Source: Notolepis coatsorum
Taxonomy: Eukaryota; Chordata; Actinopteri; Aulopiformes; Paralepididae
Length of the DNA stretch: 64,000 nucleotides
Reading direction: 5' to 3'
Assembly (NCBI GenBank): GCA_963971535.1
Contig: OZ020586.1
Coordinates: forward strand, 77,670,912 to 77,734,911
Positions within the stretch are counted from its first letter, which is position 1; each line of letters begins with the position of its first letter. Positions 32,550-45,348 of this stretch are shown here, in pieces. Both the position numbers and the translations under genes were made by a program. Below the pieces are notes generated by a model. It worked only from the letters and a program-made list of their open reading frames with translations. It did not search any database and was not told the DNA's origin.

Positions 32550-33720
32550 CAGGGCCGGACTGGGGAAATAATTCATACCGGGAGATATAGTGCGAAATAT
32601 AGCCCCAATCAGGCCACTTTTTAAGCGGGGGGTCTGGGGGTCCCCCACCCGGAAAATTTTAGTTACAAAGACTTAATTTCCTGCATTCTGGTGAATTTTA
32701 GTGCATGTGAATCACAAACTAATGAGCCAACAATTGCTTAGTACAATGTACTGTTATGAACCTCAAATAAAACTTTTGTGGCACTAGCAATGGTACTCTC
32801 TCCACCTTCAAAAAGAAAAAAGCAAGAGCACAACATATTTTTCTATTTACTATTATAATACAGTTAACCACTCTCTCCACCTATTCAAACAAGGCAAGAG
32901 CACAATACCATATTCACTTTACTGATGCACTACCCATCAACAGTTAAAATAGCCCTTTACACAAACATTAAATAACAGACCTTTCATTACAATACTATAA
33001 TAACAGTAGCCACTGCCAGAATAGTGACACATGTATCACGTGTGGTGAGCACACGCATGCATGCACAACGAAGACAGAAGATTGCGCCGTTGTCTCAATC
33101 ATTTTAACTATAAAATGAGCTCAAAGTATGAGCTCACTGACTGAAATTTCCAACAAAAAGCATCAATTGTCAAATAATATTGATCACATTAACTAGACTA
33201 GATGTTTTTGAGGAAATTAGAAAGGGAACAACAACTTAACCCTTGTGTCTGATCAGATTCTTATTTGTTTGATAACTTTGCAGTGATTATGTTTGTAGCC
33301 AATGTGGCAAAGGTGTGTAATCTTTGAATTATCTTGGAATTATTTTGACTCTCTCTTTCATAAATTGTTTATTCAACTTCAGCCCCAATCATAACCACCA
33401 CATATTGTTTTTTGTAATGTCAGATTTAACAACTCCTTTTGTGTGCCATCTGCCATTCCATTCGCCGCCTCCACGGTCAATCAGTTGTATCGCCTGGTCC
33501 CGCCTCCACCAATCACAAGCGGCAGCACGGCTCCATTGTGTGTGTGTGTGTCCGCGTGAGGGAGAGAGTCAGATAGTTCTCCAACTCTGTCGCAGACAGT
33601 GAAATCCTGGTTGTTCCCCACCCACCTGGTAATCTATTTTTTATAATAATTTTTTTTTTATCTGTGCAGGCCAGGCCACCGGGAAAACTCCCGGTGCTCC
33701 CGATGGCCAGTCCGGGCCTG
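32550..33720. mobile_element. Non-autonomous hAT element
   Basis: 1171 bp. The left end CAGGGCCGGACTGG mirrors the right end CCAGTCCGGGCCTG. The 8-bp duplication GCTGTGTC occurs at 32542-32549 and 33721-33728. No transposase frame. Confidence 0.88.
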
Positions 33721-33818
33721 GCTGTGTCTCCGTTCTTTCTTTGTTGTAAGGAGTCTAAATGACTTTACATACACTATGCATCACACTCTCCCTTACCCTT
33801 CTCCTTTCCTTTCCTCAC

Positions 33819-33987
<169 letters not shown>

Positions 33988-34590
33988 TATCTCCATATAA
34001 TTCATTATCTTTTGACTATTTCTTTTGTATTCTTGTATAGATCCATATATGTAATAACATATATAACTATAATAACTACTTTAGAAATAGTCTCGTAATT
34101 ATTATAATATCGGACAGCAATTTAATATAATTTTATTTTCTTATAAATTAAGACATCATCAATATAAAAAACATCAATACAAATATCAATCAAAATAATG
34201 GTGATTGTGATTTTTGCCATAATGGAGCAGCCCTACCTTCATCTAGTAGTGTTTCCCTCAGGGCATGTGTTGGTGTTGGCAGGATGGAGTGGGTAAGAGT
34301 AAGACACACATCAGAGACAGATATACATGCAACATGGGAAGTGCTGCTGCTACTAATACTACATGTCATGTTGGGACATGTGTTTGTGGTGGGCATGCAT
34401 GTGTGATAATTGTGGTGGGAGGTCACAACAAGAAACACAAAAAGTGAGGCAACAGACTGTCAGAAGAGAAGTACGCCCTCTGCTGGACATCAGAGACACC
34501 ACACTGCACTGTTGGGACAAGGAAAGGCTTTGCAAGCTACATGTTGATGTAATTTCTAGTGACATTTGTGACCACATTAGCAGGTAGTGG
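33988..34590. other. No gene seen
   Basis: AT-rich then GT-rich sequence. Short frames lack domains or repeats I recognise. Confidence 0.4.
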
Positions 34591-34880
34591 GAGTAGGCCT
34601 ACCGTCGTAAATCAAATACAATCAAATGTATTTGTAATAGCCCGAAATCACAACAAATTGCCTCCATGGGATTCCCAGATCAGAAACATCACAATAGATC
34701 CACAATAAAAACCACCATAAAATCCAACATTTTGCAACACCCTCAGACTTTCCCCAATGAAGATGAGGAACAACTCCATAAAACCTCAATAGGAAAAATG
34801 GGGGAGAAACCTCAGATGGGCAATTCAAAGGGGATCACCCATCGGGGTGTCGGTGATATATGGTGTTGCTATGGATGATA
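34591..34880. repeat. Unclassified interspersed repeat
   Basis: Contains 'gaaaaatgggggagaaacct' and 'ggggatcacccatcgg', phrases I associate with abundant fish LINE/SINE 3' regions. The family is not assigned. Confidence 0.35.
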
Positions 34881-34930
34881 GATGGATGGAGAATAGAACA
34901 AGTGAATAATATGTGTATGTAATATAAACA

Positions 34931-35081
34931 CACATACATACATACATACATACATACATACATACATACATACATACATACATACATACATACATACATA
35001 CATACATACATACATACATACATACATACATACATACATACATACATACATACATACATACATACATACATACATACATAG
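34931..35081. repeat. (CATA)n microsatellite
   Basis: About 38 CATA units. Confidence 0.98.
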
Positions 35082-35185
35082 TAGCAATAGTAAGAAAGAT
35101 TTTTTTTTAAGAACTTAAAAAAAAAATTACTAGACTTCACTCAGGTGTATTATTGATGCTCTCATTGATACTATGTTTGTTTCTG

Positions 35186-35400
<215 letters not shown>

Positions 35401-35599
35401 TGATTAATCAGCCCTTGTGTGGGTGAATGTAACAAGTTCCTAACGTTTTCTTTCCCCTATGCACACTTTATTCATTGTTTTAAATTATTATTTTCTTTTA
35501 AGTTATTTTGTGCATCACTCGGTTTTGAATTTGATGCAAATTTGCAATGCATGAGGGTCACCCTTTTGTGTTAAATGGCTGCATAAAGCAAGCATTTGT

Positions 35600-36431
35600 T
35601 GACTCGCATGTTGATATTAAGCATTACATCACGCGCAGGAGTGGTTTGTGAACAATAAACCATGCCTAGGGGTGGTCGTTATGCCCGAGGCGCAGCCGAG
35701 GGTCGTTAGACCCCCCTAGGCATGGTTTATTGTTCACAAATCACGACTGCAAGTGGTGTAAAGCTTTTATACAACTGCCACATTAATCCAACCTTATTTC
35801 TATACAATAAACACACATTAATCGAAGATTTATTGAAAAAACCATCCGCCAGAAAAAGTAGTTCCCACAACTACAAAAAAGACAATTTGCCTCCATGTGG
35901 AAGCAGCTTGAAGTGCATCCAACCAAACTAACACATCCAACTGTGTATTATTGGAATGATTGAGAGAAGTTGCCTCATGTGGAAGCAGCTTGAAGTGCAT
36001 CCAACCAACTAACACATCCAACTGTGTATTATTGGAATGATTGATTGAAAATTTTATTACCAGATGCAGAATGGGTACAATACAGTACGGCTCAATACAC
36101 ACAATTGTTAAGGGAATGCAGACCTACTTTCCATAGAACTTCATTCTTAGATGCTTCTATAGAAGGTAGGTAAAACAAATTAAAAAGTTTTCTTTGCCCT
36201 AAAGGAAAAAAACGTTTTCTTCACCCTATTTTTTTATTTATTTTTTTAAACCTACTGTAGAGGGCCTAAACTTAACCAGTTGGAAACCAAGCGTACAGTA
36301 ATAAAATTAGCAATCAATCAATCAATCAACTCAATAGGCCATGCTCACTTAGAACAGCGCAGCACCCAGCTCTCTCTCTCAGTCTGACTATCCCCCGCGT
36401 TGCAGGCAGAGTGTGTGTGTGTGCGTGTGTG

Positions 36432-36491
<60 letters not shown>

Positions 36492-36905
36492 GGGGGGGGG
36501 GGGTGTGTGGCGGTGGGTGGAGACTAGAGCGAGCGCTGACAGTCGAAAGGAAAAGAAATTGAAAAAAAAATGAAAATTAATCAATCAATCAATCCGCGAT
36601 TTTTCTTTTGGTACAGAATGATTCAAGACCCATCAATTACATCATCCAACATTGTTTAAACGACTAAGACATTCGCTGTGACAGAATCGCTTGATATTTA
36701 GTCGTTTAGTCGCTATCAACATATCCATTTGTAAAGATTATTGTCCACCTTCTTGTGATCCGGCGGAGTGATGTGATGTGGTTCGGTTGTGGGCGGGTCC
36801 TGGGCCAGCAGCGTGGAATTGTTGCCAATAAAGACGTGTAAAATGACTGTTTCAGCCAATCAGAATCGAGAAATTTGCATGCCGTTGTATAAAGAGTATT
36901 AAAAC
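35600..36905. repeat. Dispersed repeat, copy 1, with fold-back core
   Basis: 'gtgaacaataaaccatgcct' at about 35649 and its inverse at about 35720 make a hairpin, with 'gcgcagccgagg' in the loop. The sequence to 36905 is closely matched by copy 2, which is split between 38531-39157 and 45143-46557. It includes a TG/CG microsatellite with a G-run at about 36406-36503. No coding region. Confidence 0.8.
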
Positions 36906-36929
36906 TTGGAACTTGAAAAAGATCCGTTT

Positions 36930-37017
36930 AAGGTAGAAAAAATAATGCGATTAATCGCGAGTTAACTATGGACAATCATGCGATTAATCGAGTTAAATAT
37001 TTTAATCGATTGACAGC
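36930..37017 (-). mobile_element. hAT-like transposon end
   Basis: On the minus strand it begins AGTGCTGTCAATCGATTAA, followed by repeated 'cgattaatcgc' words, as at the ends of abundant fish hAT elements. The other end is missing. Confidence 0.6.
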
Positions 37018-37297
37018 ACTAATAGGAATACAAGCGTTGGTATGAAAAACAAGATGATGGCTCAAGGTCACTCTCCCCAGTGGGCAGGAGAACCACTCAG
37101 GTCCAGTTGAAGTAGAGCTGGCATGGTTAGACACTGTAGGTCAAACTGAGGATGGCGTAGAGCAGATCCAACAGCCGCTGCAATCGACACTGTTGGCCAC
37201 ATCGAGGACGGCACAGGGAAGATCACACGACCTTGACAGGCCCAACGGGGGCAGGACCAGGGCTGGCTGTATATAGGCTGTGTACCTGTATATATTA

Positions 37298-37672
37298 TCA
37301 TCACACTATCACTCGAGACAAGCTGCACTCCATGGGCGATCGCGCCTTCTGCTCTGCCGCACCCAGACTTTGGAATGCTCTCCCCATCCACCTGAGAGCA
37401 CCACAATCCGTCGAGGTTTTTAAAAGGGGCCTAACATTTATTTTTTTTTAACAAGGCTTTTGCCTGAATTTTCTTTTACCTTTATTTTTACTTCTATTCA
37501 TTTGATTTTTTTTTTTTTTTTTTTTTTACTCTTAGGTTCTTACATTTCACTGGTTGTTAGTCTTTTTAATTGTTTTTATTCATTTTAAATTGTTTTATTC
37601 ATTTAACTTTGGTCTATATCTCCTGTAGCACTCTGAGATTCTCACGAATGTAGAGCGCAGTACAAATTGAAT
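37298..37672 (+). pseudogene. L2-like LINE 3' end
   Basis: The peptide MGDRAFCSAAPRLWNALPIH then LRAPQSVEVFKRGL is the end of an L2-type ORF2. A T-rich 3' UTR closes with 'gtagagcgcagtacaaattg' and an (ATT)n tail. It is 5' truncated. The preceding 37018-37297 shows nothing recognisable. Confidence 0.8.
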
Positions 37673-37871
<199 letters not shown>

Positions 37872-38066
37872 CCACTCACAGAGAGACAGGGACAGGGGTT
37901 AGAAGAGCTCCCATATCCACAATAGGCAGACATGGGAGCAATAAACAGACATCCTGACTATGTTCCCATCAACCCTACTCCAGCACATGAACTGAACTAA
38001 CCATACTAAGCTAAGGGTCTGTCCCCGACCAGGTGAGTCTAGGCTGAAGGAGAGAGAGAAAAGATG

Positions 38067-38530
38067 TTTTTTTTTATTTTCTTTTTTATATACAATATTT
38101 TTATTGGGTTTTACAGTACACATTTCAGGTGTACTCAGTTATTCATTGTCGTCAGTTATTCTTAGTTCCTTTTCTCCACAAGTGTATACAAGTATACCCA
38201 CATACCCCCTCCCCCCTCCCCTTTTCTCTCTCTTAGCATCTTTGAGTCTGTTTTTACTGTTGTCATATAGAAATAATACGTACATTCATTGGTACCTCCA
38301 GTAAAATAGCTTGTACATAAATCAAAATAATTGGAAAGATGAAAATAAAACTAAAAATAAATAAATAAAAATAAATAAATGACATCTTTACAACACCTTC
38401 AATGGCATGCCTCCGCTCTTCCCCGGGGTCTGGGTCACGCCTGACCATGGGAGAGAGCGGGGGGACTCATCCTATAGCAACCCTCCTATATCTTCCCTTC
38501 TCACATAGTCATTAAATGGTTTCCATATTT
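38067..38530 (-). pseudogene. L1-like LINE 3' end fragment
   Basis: On the minus strand a short peptide IWKPFNDYVRREDIGGLL and stop resemble an L1/Tx1 ORF2 end. It is followed by a 3' UTR rich in AT that ends with an A-run (T-run on plus at about 38067-38085). Bases 37872-38066 show nothing recognisable. Confidence 0.45.
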
Positions 38531-39157
38531 AAGCATTACATCACGTGCAGGAGTGGTTTGTGAACAATAAACCATGCCTAGGGGTGGTCGTTAGACCCCC
38601 CTAGGCATGGTTTATTGTTCACAAATCACGACTGCAAGTGGTGTAATGCTTTTATACAACTGCCACATTCATCCAACCTTATTGCTATACAATAAACACA
38701 CATTAATCGAAGATTTATTGAAAAAACCATCCGCCAGAAAAAGTTGTTCCCACAACAACAAAAAAGAGAAATTGCCTCCATGTGGAAGCAGCTCGGAAGT
38801 GCATCCAACCAACTAACACATCCAACTGTGTGTTATTGGAATCCAACTGCCTTTCAACTAAGACATCCAACCAACTAACACATCCAACTGTCTTTCAACT
38901 AAGACATCCAACCAACTAACACATCCAACTGTCTTTCAACTAAGACATCCAACCAACTAACACATCCAACTGCCTTTCAACTAAGACATCCAACCAACTA
39001 ACACATCCAACTTTTCTTTAGTTTTTAATTATGAAGTTAGTGGTTGTTATTGGAATGATTGATTGATTGATTGATTGAAAATTTTATTACCAGATGCAGA
39101 ATGGGTACAATACAGTACGGCTCAATACACACAATTGTTAAGGGGATGCAGACCTAA
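38531..39157. repeat. Dispersed repeat, copy 2, first half
   Basis: Matches 35600-36117, including the hairpin core ('gtgaacaataaaccatgcct' and its inverse, here with a shorter loop). An extra tandem of about 41 bp ('aactaagacatccaaccaac') has expanded to about four units at 38838-39015. The second half is at 45143. Confidence 0.8.
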
Positions 39158-39297
39158 AATACTCCAGTCCTTCTACTCAGGAGCTGTAGAGAGCATTGAA
39201 GTGACAAGGGTCTATGGTTCTTGTATTTAAGAACCAGTTAAGCTACTCTGCGTTGTGTGTTGTCCGTTACTAATTCCCTTGTACTTAAAAAGACCAG

Positions 39298-40110
39298 AGT
39301 TTTTTCAAATTTATTGGCAGCCTGTAATCATGACGTTTCGGTGTGAACACACCTTCTTCAGAATGGCTTGCATGAAGCATGAAGGGTAAGTGACCCTAGT
39401 AAATACAAGTCAAACAGGAAGTGACAACATAGGAAGTGACAACACATTCCCACAAGAGATCTGCAAAAAAGTACAAAATACCACTTACAAGCACAACCTT
39501 TTCAGAATTATGTAAATCAAAAAGAAGCATGTAAATAAAAATAAAAAAGAAACAGTAAATCACAAAGAGATATATCTATATATAGTTATATATATTTTAT
39601 ACAGAGTAGGCCTACATCTTAAACTCTAAACATAAACACTCATGACCTATATAAGCCATCTTTCAATTATAAAGAATGATAAATGAAAATATTAAACAAT
39701 CGAATGAAATGAAATAATCAAATGAAACAGGTCAAAACATTTTCTTCATTGAGGCCTCTAGGCTCTAGACAATCCAGAAAATGAATATAGAAGCATTCCC
39801 TTTGTAGCAAGAGCCTGTCTCTGTCGCCGCCTCTTGGTGGTCTCAAGACCTGCTCTATACCCATGTATTTTAAGCCATAAATATCATGTCCTAACTTATT
39901 AAAGTGCCTTGCAACTGAAGACTTCTCGTCATTTCTTCTTATAGAACATTTGTGCTCCGAAATTCGATTTTTTAAACGTCTTCTTGTTTTTCCAACATAG
40001 TAAAGGTTGCAAGGACATTTAAGCAAGTAAACAACAAAATCAGAATTACAGGTAATCCGGCCTCTAACAGCGAAATTCGTTTCTCCATTATAGCAGTTAT
40101 CACCCACCAG
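39298..40110 (-). pseudogene. Penelope-like GIY-YIG endonuclease, minus unit (truncated)
   Basis: On the minus strand 39718-40107 reads GRITCNSDFVVYLLKCPCNL then YYVGKTRRRLKNRISEHKCS, the GIY-YIG core (VYLLK...YYVGKT), with a downstream SSVARHFNKLGHD region. It ends with a short tail. The 3' region to 39298 includes 'catgacgtttcggtgtgaac' (plus strand) and is shared with the other unit. The RT and linker are absent, so the unit could at most supply the endonuclease module. Confidence 0.85.
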
Positions 40111-42591
40111 AGCTCAAGAGGAGCCTTCCATTTAGTCAGATTTTGAGATATAAACGTATCTGTAATACAGATGACATTTTTGATACACAAGCCAAGGAGC
40201 TTTGTCAGAACTTTAGATCTAGAGGATATAGTGAGGCCCTTATTGAGAATTCTCTTAATAAAACTAAACAGATAAACAGACAATCCCTTTTTACACATAA
40301 AGACAAAGTAAAAAGCAACTCAGTAGCATTGGTGTCCACCTTCAGCCCTATTTCTAGAGATATGCGTGATATTGTGAACAAATACTGGTACATTTTAAAG
40401 TCAGATCCTAAGATCGGAGGTGTGTTCCAGGAACCACCCAAATACTTCTACAAACGGCAACCTAACTTAAGGGACCAGTTAGTTAAAACAGATTTTCCCA
40501 AAAAATTTACCCATTTTATGGCTAATATTCCAAATGGCAATTTTCCATGTTTGTCTTGTACCCAATGTCATGGCATGATTAAAGAGAAATTTTATTTACA
40601 ACCAAGTACAGGTAGGAGTATCGCTGTTAGAGGCCGGATTACCTGTAATTCTGATTTTGTTGTTTACTTGCTTAAATGTCCTTGCAACCTTTACTATGTT
40701 GGAAAAACAAGAAGACGTTTTAAAAATCGAATTTCGGAGCACAAATGTTCTATAAGAAGAAATGACGAGAAGTCTTCAGTTGCAAGGCACTTTAATAAGT
40801 TAGGACATGATATTTCTGGCTTAAAATACATGGGTATAGAGCAGGTCTTGAGACCACCAAGAGGCGGCGACAGAGACAGGCTCTTGCTACAAAGGGAATG
40901 CTTTTTTTTTTTTTTTATTATTATTGCAAAACAAAAATTATTAAAAGTCAGTACTCAACACACAATGCATAATGAAACTAACAATCAAGGTGGCTAAAAT
41001 GACATGCAAGTACAGAAACAGAAAACAAAAAAAAGTCTATAATAATATTTTACCGTGTACAGTGTATATCCAATGAAATTACCAATTATACCAATGCCTT
41101 ATACAGGATATACCCCTAATACCTATTTTCTAAAACCCTACACACATATGCTCCAGCTCGAACCCCCCCCTCCCGGACCCCTCCTTGGATAGTACCTCCA
41201 TTATCCCTCACTCCTAACCAGACACTACCATTATAAGCTAGCTTTTATTCTCTCCACCACTTCTAACCACATTGACATTTTGGATTCGTTGAGACCCAGA
41301 ATTCTTGCTGTAGATATTTCTTGATAAATCACATCGAGATATGTAAGAAACCAAACCTTCCGGCACATTTTCTCCGGTTGAAACCAGCGTGATGCGATCA
41401 GTTTTTTAGCTACTGTGATACCCGATAAAACCAATCTCTTTAGCTGTGGATTTACTGCAAACTCAAAAACATCATTCAATAGTAATACAGAGGGGTGTAC
41501 TGGTATATTCCAAGATACGAGTTTTGATAATTGATGGGTCACATCTTTCCAGAATGCCTTAACTGGTGGGCAGTCCCAATACATGTGCATAAATGTCCCT
41601 TCGTCTCCATTTGTACATTGGGAGCATTTTGAGTCTTGTTTAAGACCCATTCTGTTCAGTCTTATAGGAGTCAAGTATGTCCTGTGAATATAGTTAAGAT
41701 TGATTTGTTGATGGTCCGGGTTCCTTGATGTAAGACGGACATTTGCCCATGCTTCTTGCCAATCAAAGTCACTTTCCAGGTCTGGTATATCCCTCCTCCA
41801 GACAGAGTCTAGTTGGAGGGTTTCATACGAGGACGTTAGTAATTGATAATAAAAACCTGATACAAAACCTCTCGATGTCTCTCTTTCATAGAAGAATTTG
41901 TGGTATCTGTGGTGTTCAACTGGTATGTCTAATGGAACACCGTGAGACTTCAAACATAGCTGTAACTGTATGTAAAAGGGAATGCTTCTATATTCATTTT
42001 CTGGATTGTCTAGACTGAGCCTAGAGGCCTCAATGAAGAAAATGTTTTGACCTGTTTCATTTGATTATTTCATTTCATTCGATTGTTTACTATTTTCATT
42101 TATCATTCTTTATAATGGAAAGATGGCTTATATAGGTCATGAGTGTTTATGTTTAGAGTTTAAGATGTAGGCCTACTCTGTATAAAATATATATAACTAT
42201 ATATAGATATATCTCTTTGTGATTTACTGTTTCTTTTTTATTTTTATTTACATGCTTCTTTTTGATTTACATAATTCTGAAAAGGTTGTGCTTGTAAGTG
42301 GTATTTTGTACTTTTTTGCAGATCTCTTGTGGGAATGTGTTGTCACTTCCTATGTTGTCACTTCCTGTTTGACTTGTATTTACTAGGGTCACTTACCCTT
42401 CATGCTTCATGCAAGCCATTCTGAAGAAGGTGTGTTCACACCGAAACGTCATGATTACAGGCTGCCAATAAATTTGGAAAAACCTGGAGTGCGTGCCTGG
42501 ACATTGTTTCCCTATTTTTTATGTATGATATCAGAGGTTACAGCACCCAGTGTCAAGTCTAGTGAGGTGAGCGCGTTCTACTACTTTTTTC
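40111..42591 (+). pseudogene. Penelope-like RT-linker and GIY-YIG endonuclease, plus unit
   Basis: The open frame starts in the post-RT linker (SLPFSQILRYKRICNTDD near 40120, then LCQNFRSRGYSEALIENSLN). It continues to a Cys-rich CLSCTQC stretch and the GIY-YIG domain VYLLKCPCNLYYVGKT with RNDEKSSVARHFNKLGHD. This order is typical of the C-terminal half of Penelope-like proteins, which combine an RT with a GIY-YIG nuclease. The RT core is missing (5' truncation), and an L1 insertion at 40902 cuts the frame, which resumes at 41986 with the final residues. Confidence 0.87.
40902..41974 (-). mobile_element. 5'-truncated L1/Tx1-like LINE insertion
   Basis: 1073 bp on the minus strand ending in a poly(A) (plus T-run 40902-40917), flanked by AAAGGGAATGC at 40891-40901 and 41975-41985. 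The frame 41231-41953 encodes an ORF2 C-terminus with CSQCTNGDEGTFMHMYWDC, the L1 Cys-rich motif. It is truncated upstream of this and lacks the RT. Confidence 0.9.
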
Positions 42592-42606
42592 ACTTAAAAA
42601 GACCAG

Positions 42607-44320
42607 GAAATGGCCTTGAGACGACGGCGGAGCAGGAGGATGGAATGAAGAGCAGAGAGTTTGCTAGTGTAGAAAATCCAGCTTTATTTAAAAGTGAATA
42701 GTGAAATAACAAAAGGCTTGAATTCAAAACGTGCAATGAAACATAGATCATGAGACTATGCCCTCAGATTGTGTTTCAGACTAATAAAAAGGAAGTTACT
42801 AAAAGGAATGGTCAATGTAGGCCTCGGTGGTCTGGCGACCACAAAGGGATCTGGTCTCTCGTCTGCTTCTCCTGGGTTCCTGCTGCCGCTCCTTCTGTGG
42901 GTCTCTGCGGGCTCAAGCAAGCGTGTGTGTGTCGTTCCGTCTTGTTCTGCTCTCTCTCACTGAACCGCTAGCTTTAAAGCTTAAACTCCTCCCCTAGTCT
43001 TACGTCAGGAGGGGAGGACTTTTTTAGAAGAGAGAGCGGTTGATTGGTTGAAACCCCAAAGCGGCCATTTTGAGCAGGCCTGTCGTCCCCTCTGACCATA
43101 GAAGGGGCCGGCTTTAATGTCTCTAAAAAGATATTTCTCCATTTATAGTTTAACGTTTTATACCCCAGTATCTATTTTTATAGTTTAATATTGTAAGATT
43201 TTAGCAAAGACTCTTCTTGATCGTGAATGTTGTCGTTTTCTGATTGAAATTTGGAACCTTATAACTAAGTTTTTAGCCTTTTTGCTAGTTCTGTGAAAGG
43301 AACAAAAGAAGTCTATATTTCTAAGTTGAATATAGAAGCTTCAACTGTTTAGCTCTTGCCCAGTTTTCCAGATCCAATGTGTCTTAATTTGAACTATATT
43401 TCTAGCTTAATTATACTGTGAAAAGGTGAAATAAGAGTCTAGTTATTTCTTTAACCTATTTATTATTTTCTATGTAAGAATCTCCTTTATACCTGATTTT
43501 GCTGACTGTTTTTTAGATTTACCAACTATAGTTTAACAAATACTTTATCCTTAAATTAAAGTATTTACTCTCCAACTATCTAGGTCTGATATGTTTAACT
43601 ATATTTTTGTCCCAAAGTATTTTCCTCCCTGTTCCTGTGAACAGGAGGAGTTTCACCGGCCATTTTAGGGCCGGCTTTAGTCACCTGAATGTTGGGAAAC
43701 CGGTCTTTGAAATAGATAACAGCTGGGTGTTGTCACCATGCCTGGGGGTCTGTTTAGAGAATGAGATTACCTTATTTGGCTAGATGTAAATAGTGTCTCC
43801 TGTGTGACCGAAGGGTCTATTGCCCCAACTGCTTTGTGACACTTGAATGTAAATCTGTTCAAGGGAGATGTTATCAATGGTTGAATAGAAACTTGGACGC
43901 TTGCCTCATCCCCCCCAAGCTAAGACCTCTCTCTTCAAACCATTTGGCTGGGGGCTCCAAAAGTCTATTGTTTGAATGTTTACAGGGAAGGGGGAAGTTT
44001 AGTCATCTTAAGCCTGTATTTAAATATAAGGGGTTTCATTCTCCCCCACCTCTGGTTCTCCAGAGAAACAGGCCCCACAGTATTGGCCATGACCAGCCTT
44101 TTAGTCTAATGGTGAATGTGTCCAACACTTTTATTATCTGTGCTGACTTTAGAAGTCCAATTTGTACTTATCCTTAGTTTAGAACACCTGTATCTTAATA
44201 ACCTATTTTAGGGAGAACATAGAGACTATCTAAAATGTGTGTGCATTAGTCCTTACCAAGTTCAACCTCTTTTTGGGGCCGATGACCTTTGGGACTCAAG
44301 CTTCAACCAACACACTCATA
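42607..44320. other. Unclassified repeat region, no gene seen
   Basis: Begins as the right flank of the Penelope insertion. The minus-strand TAAATAAAGC near 42680 could be an LTR polyadenylation signal. 'ggccattttagggccggctt' near 43658 is partly palindromic. No domain-bearing frame. Confidence 0.35.
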
Positions 44321-44329
44321 TTTCCATAA

Positions 44330-45142
44330 TGGTTGGACAGTTTGGACTGAGAAATCCACCACAGCATCTTGACCGGAAACATCACTGCCTGGTATGGAAA
44401 CAGCACGGCACAGGACAAGAAGGCCCTACAGAGAGTGGTGCGCTCAGCCGAGCGTACCACGGGTATTGCACTACCTCCCCTGCAGTTTCTATACAACAAG
44501 AGGTGCAAATCCAGAGCCTGCAGAATAATGAAAGACCCCCACCACCCCAATAACAGCCTGTTTCAGCTGCTGAGGTCAGGCAGACGCCTGCGAACCCCAG
44601 CTACTAGGACAGAGAGGCTTAGGCTCAGCTTCTTCCCCCAGGCCATCAGAGTCTTGAACAATGAACATTGAGTACCACAGAACACTGAACTATCCACACA
44701 TAAGCACACATGAGCACACACACGACACGCACGCTGTGCACGCTCACACACTAGCAGTCACTTTAACACTTTAACATGAGCGGGCACACACTCATGCCGC
44801 ACGCACCCACACTTATTGCCAAAAGGAAAGGCCACTTTAAATTAGTATTAGCAACAGTAACAGTGTATTGCACTACCAAAGCTACCTAGCATGTCCTATA
44901 TGCTCTGTAAATAAATATGTACAGATACCGAGATGTCACACCATGTTACCTGTTACCTGTTATTGCACAGTGTTTTTGTATTGGATTCTATTATATGTTG
45001 TACCACTGTATTCTATGTTGTACCACTGTATTCTATTATATGTTGTACCACTGATATGCACATCGTTGCGGGCAAGACCACCCGCATTTCATTGTATACT
45101 CGTATGCCGTGACAAATAAAACTCTTGACTTGACTTGACTTG
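44330..45142 (+). pseudogene. CR1/Rex-type LINE 3' end
   Basis: The frame 44369-44671 reads TGNITAWYGNSTAQDKKALQ, RVVRSAERTTGIALPPLQFL and FQLLRSGRRLRTPATRTERL, a post-RT region common to fish CR1-superfamily LINEs. The 3' UTR ends 'gacaaataaaactcttgac' plus ACTTG pentamers, a typical tail. It is strongly 5' truncated. Confidence 0.78.
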
Positions 45143-45317
45143 AACTTCATTCTTAGATGCTTCTATAGAAAGTAGGTAAAACAAATTAAAACGTTATCTT
45201 TGCCCTATAGGAATTTTTTTCTTTTCTTTGCCCTATTTTTTTATTTATTTTTTTAAACCTACTGTAGAGGGCCTAAACTTAACCAGTTGGAAACCAAGCG
45301 TACAGTAATAAAATTAG

Positions 45318-45348
<31 letters not shown>

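Larger units (their letters stand above)
39298..42591. mobile_element. Penelope-like element, two head-to-head units
   Basis: A minus-strand unit (39298-40110) and a plus-strand unit (40111-42591) face away from a shared centre, and both encode a GIY-YIG endonuclease. The whole is flanked by the 15-mer ACTTAAAAAGACCAG at 39283-39297 and 42592-42606. Neither unit has the RT core. Inverted partial copies are a known habit of Penelope-like elements. An L1 fragment lies inside the plus unit. Confidence 0.87.
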
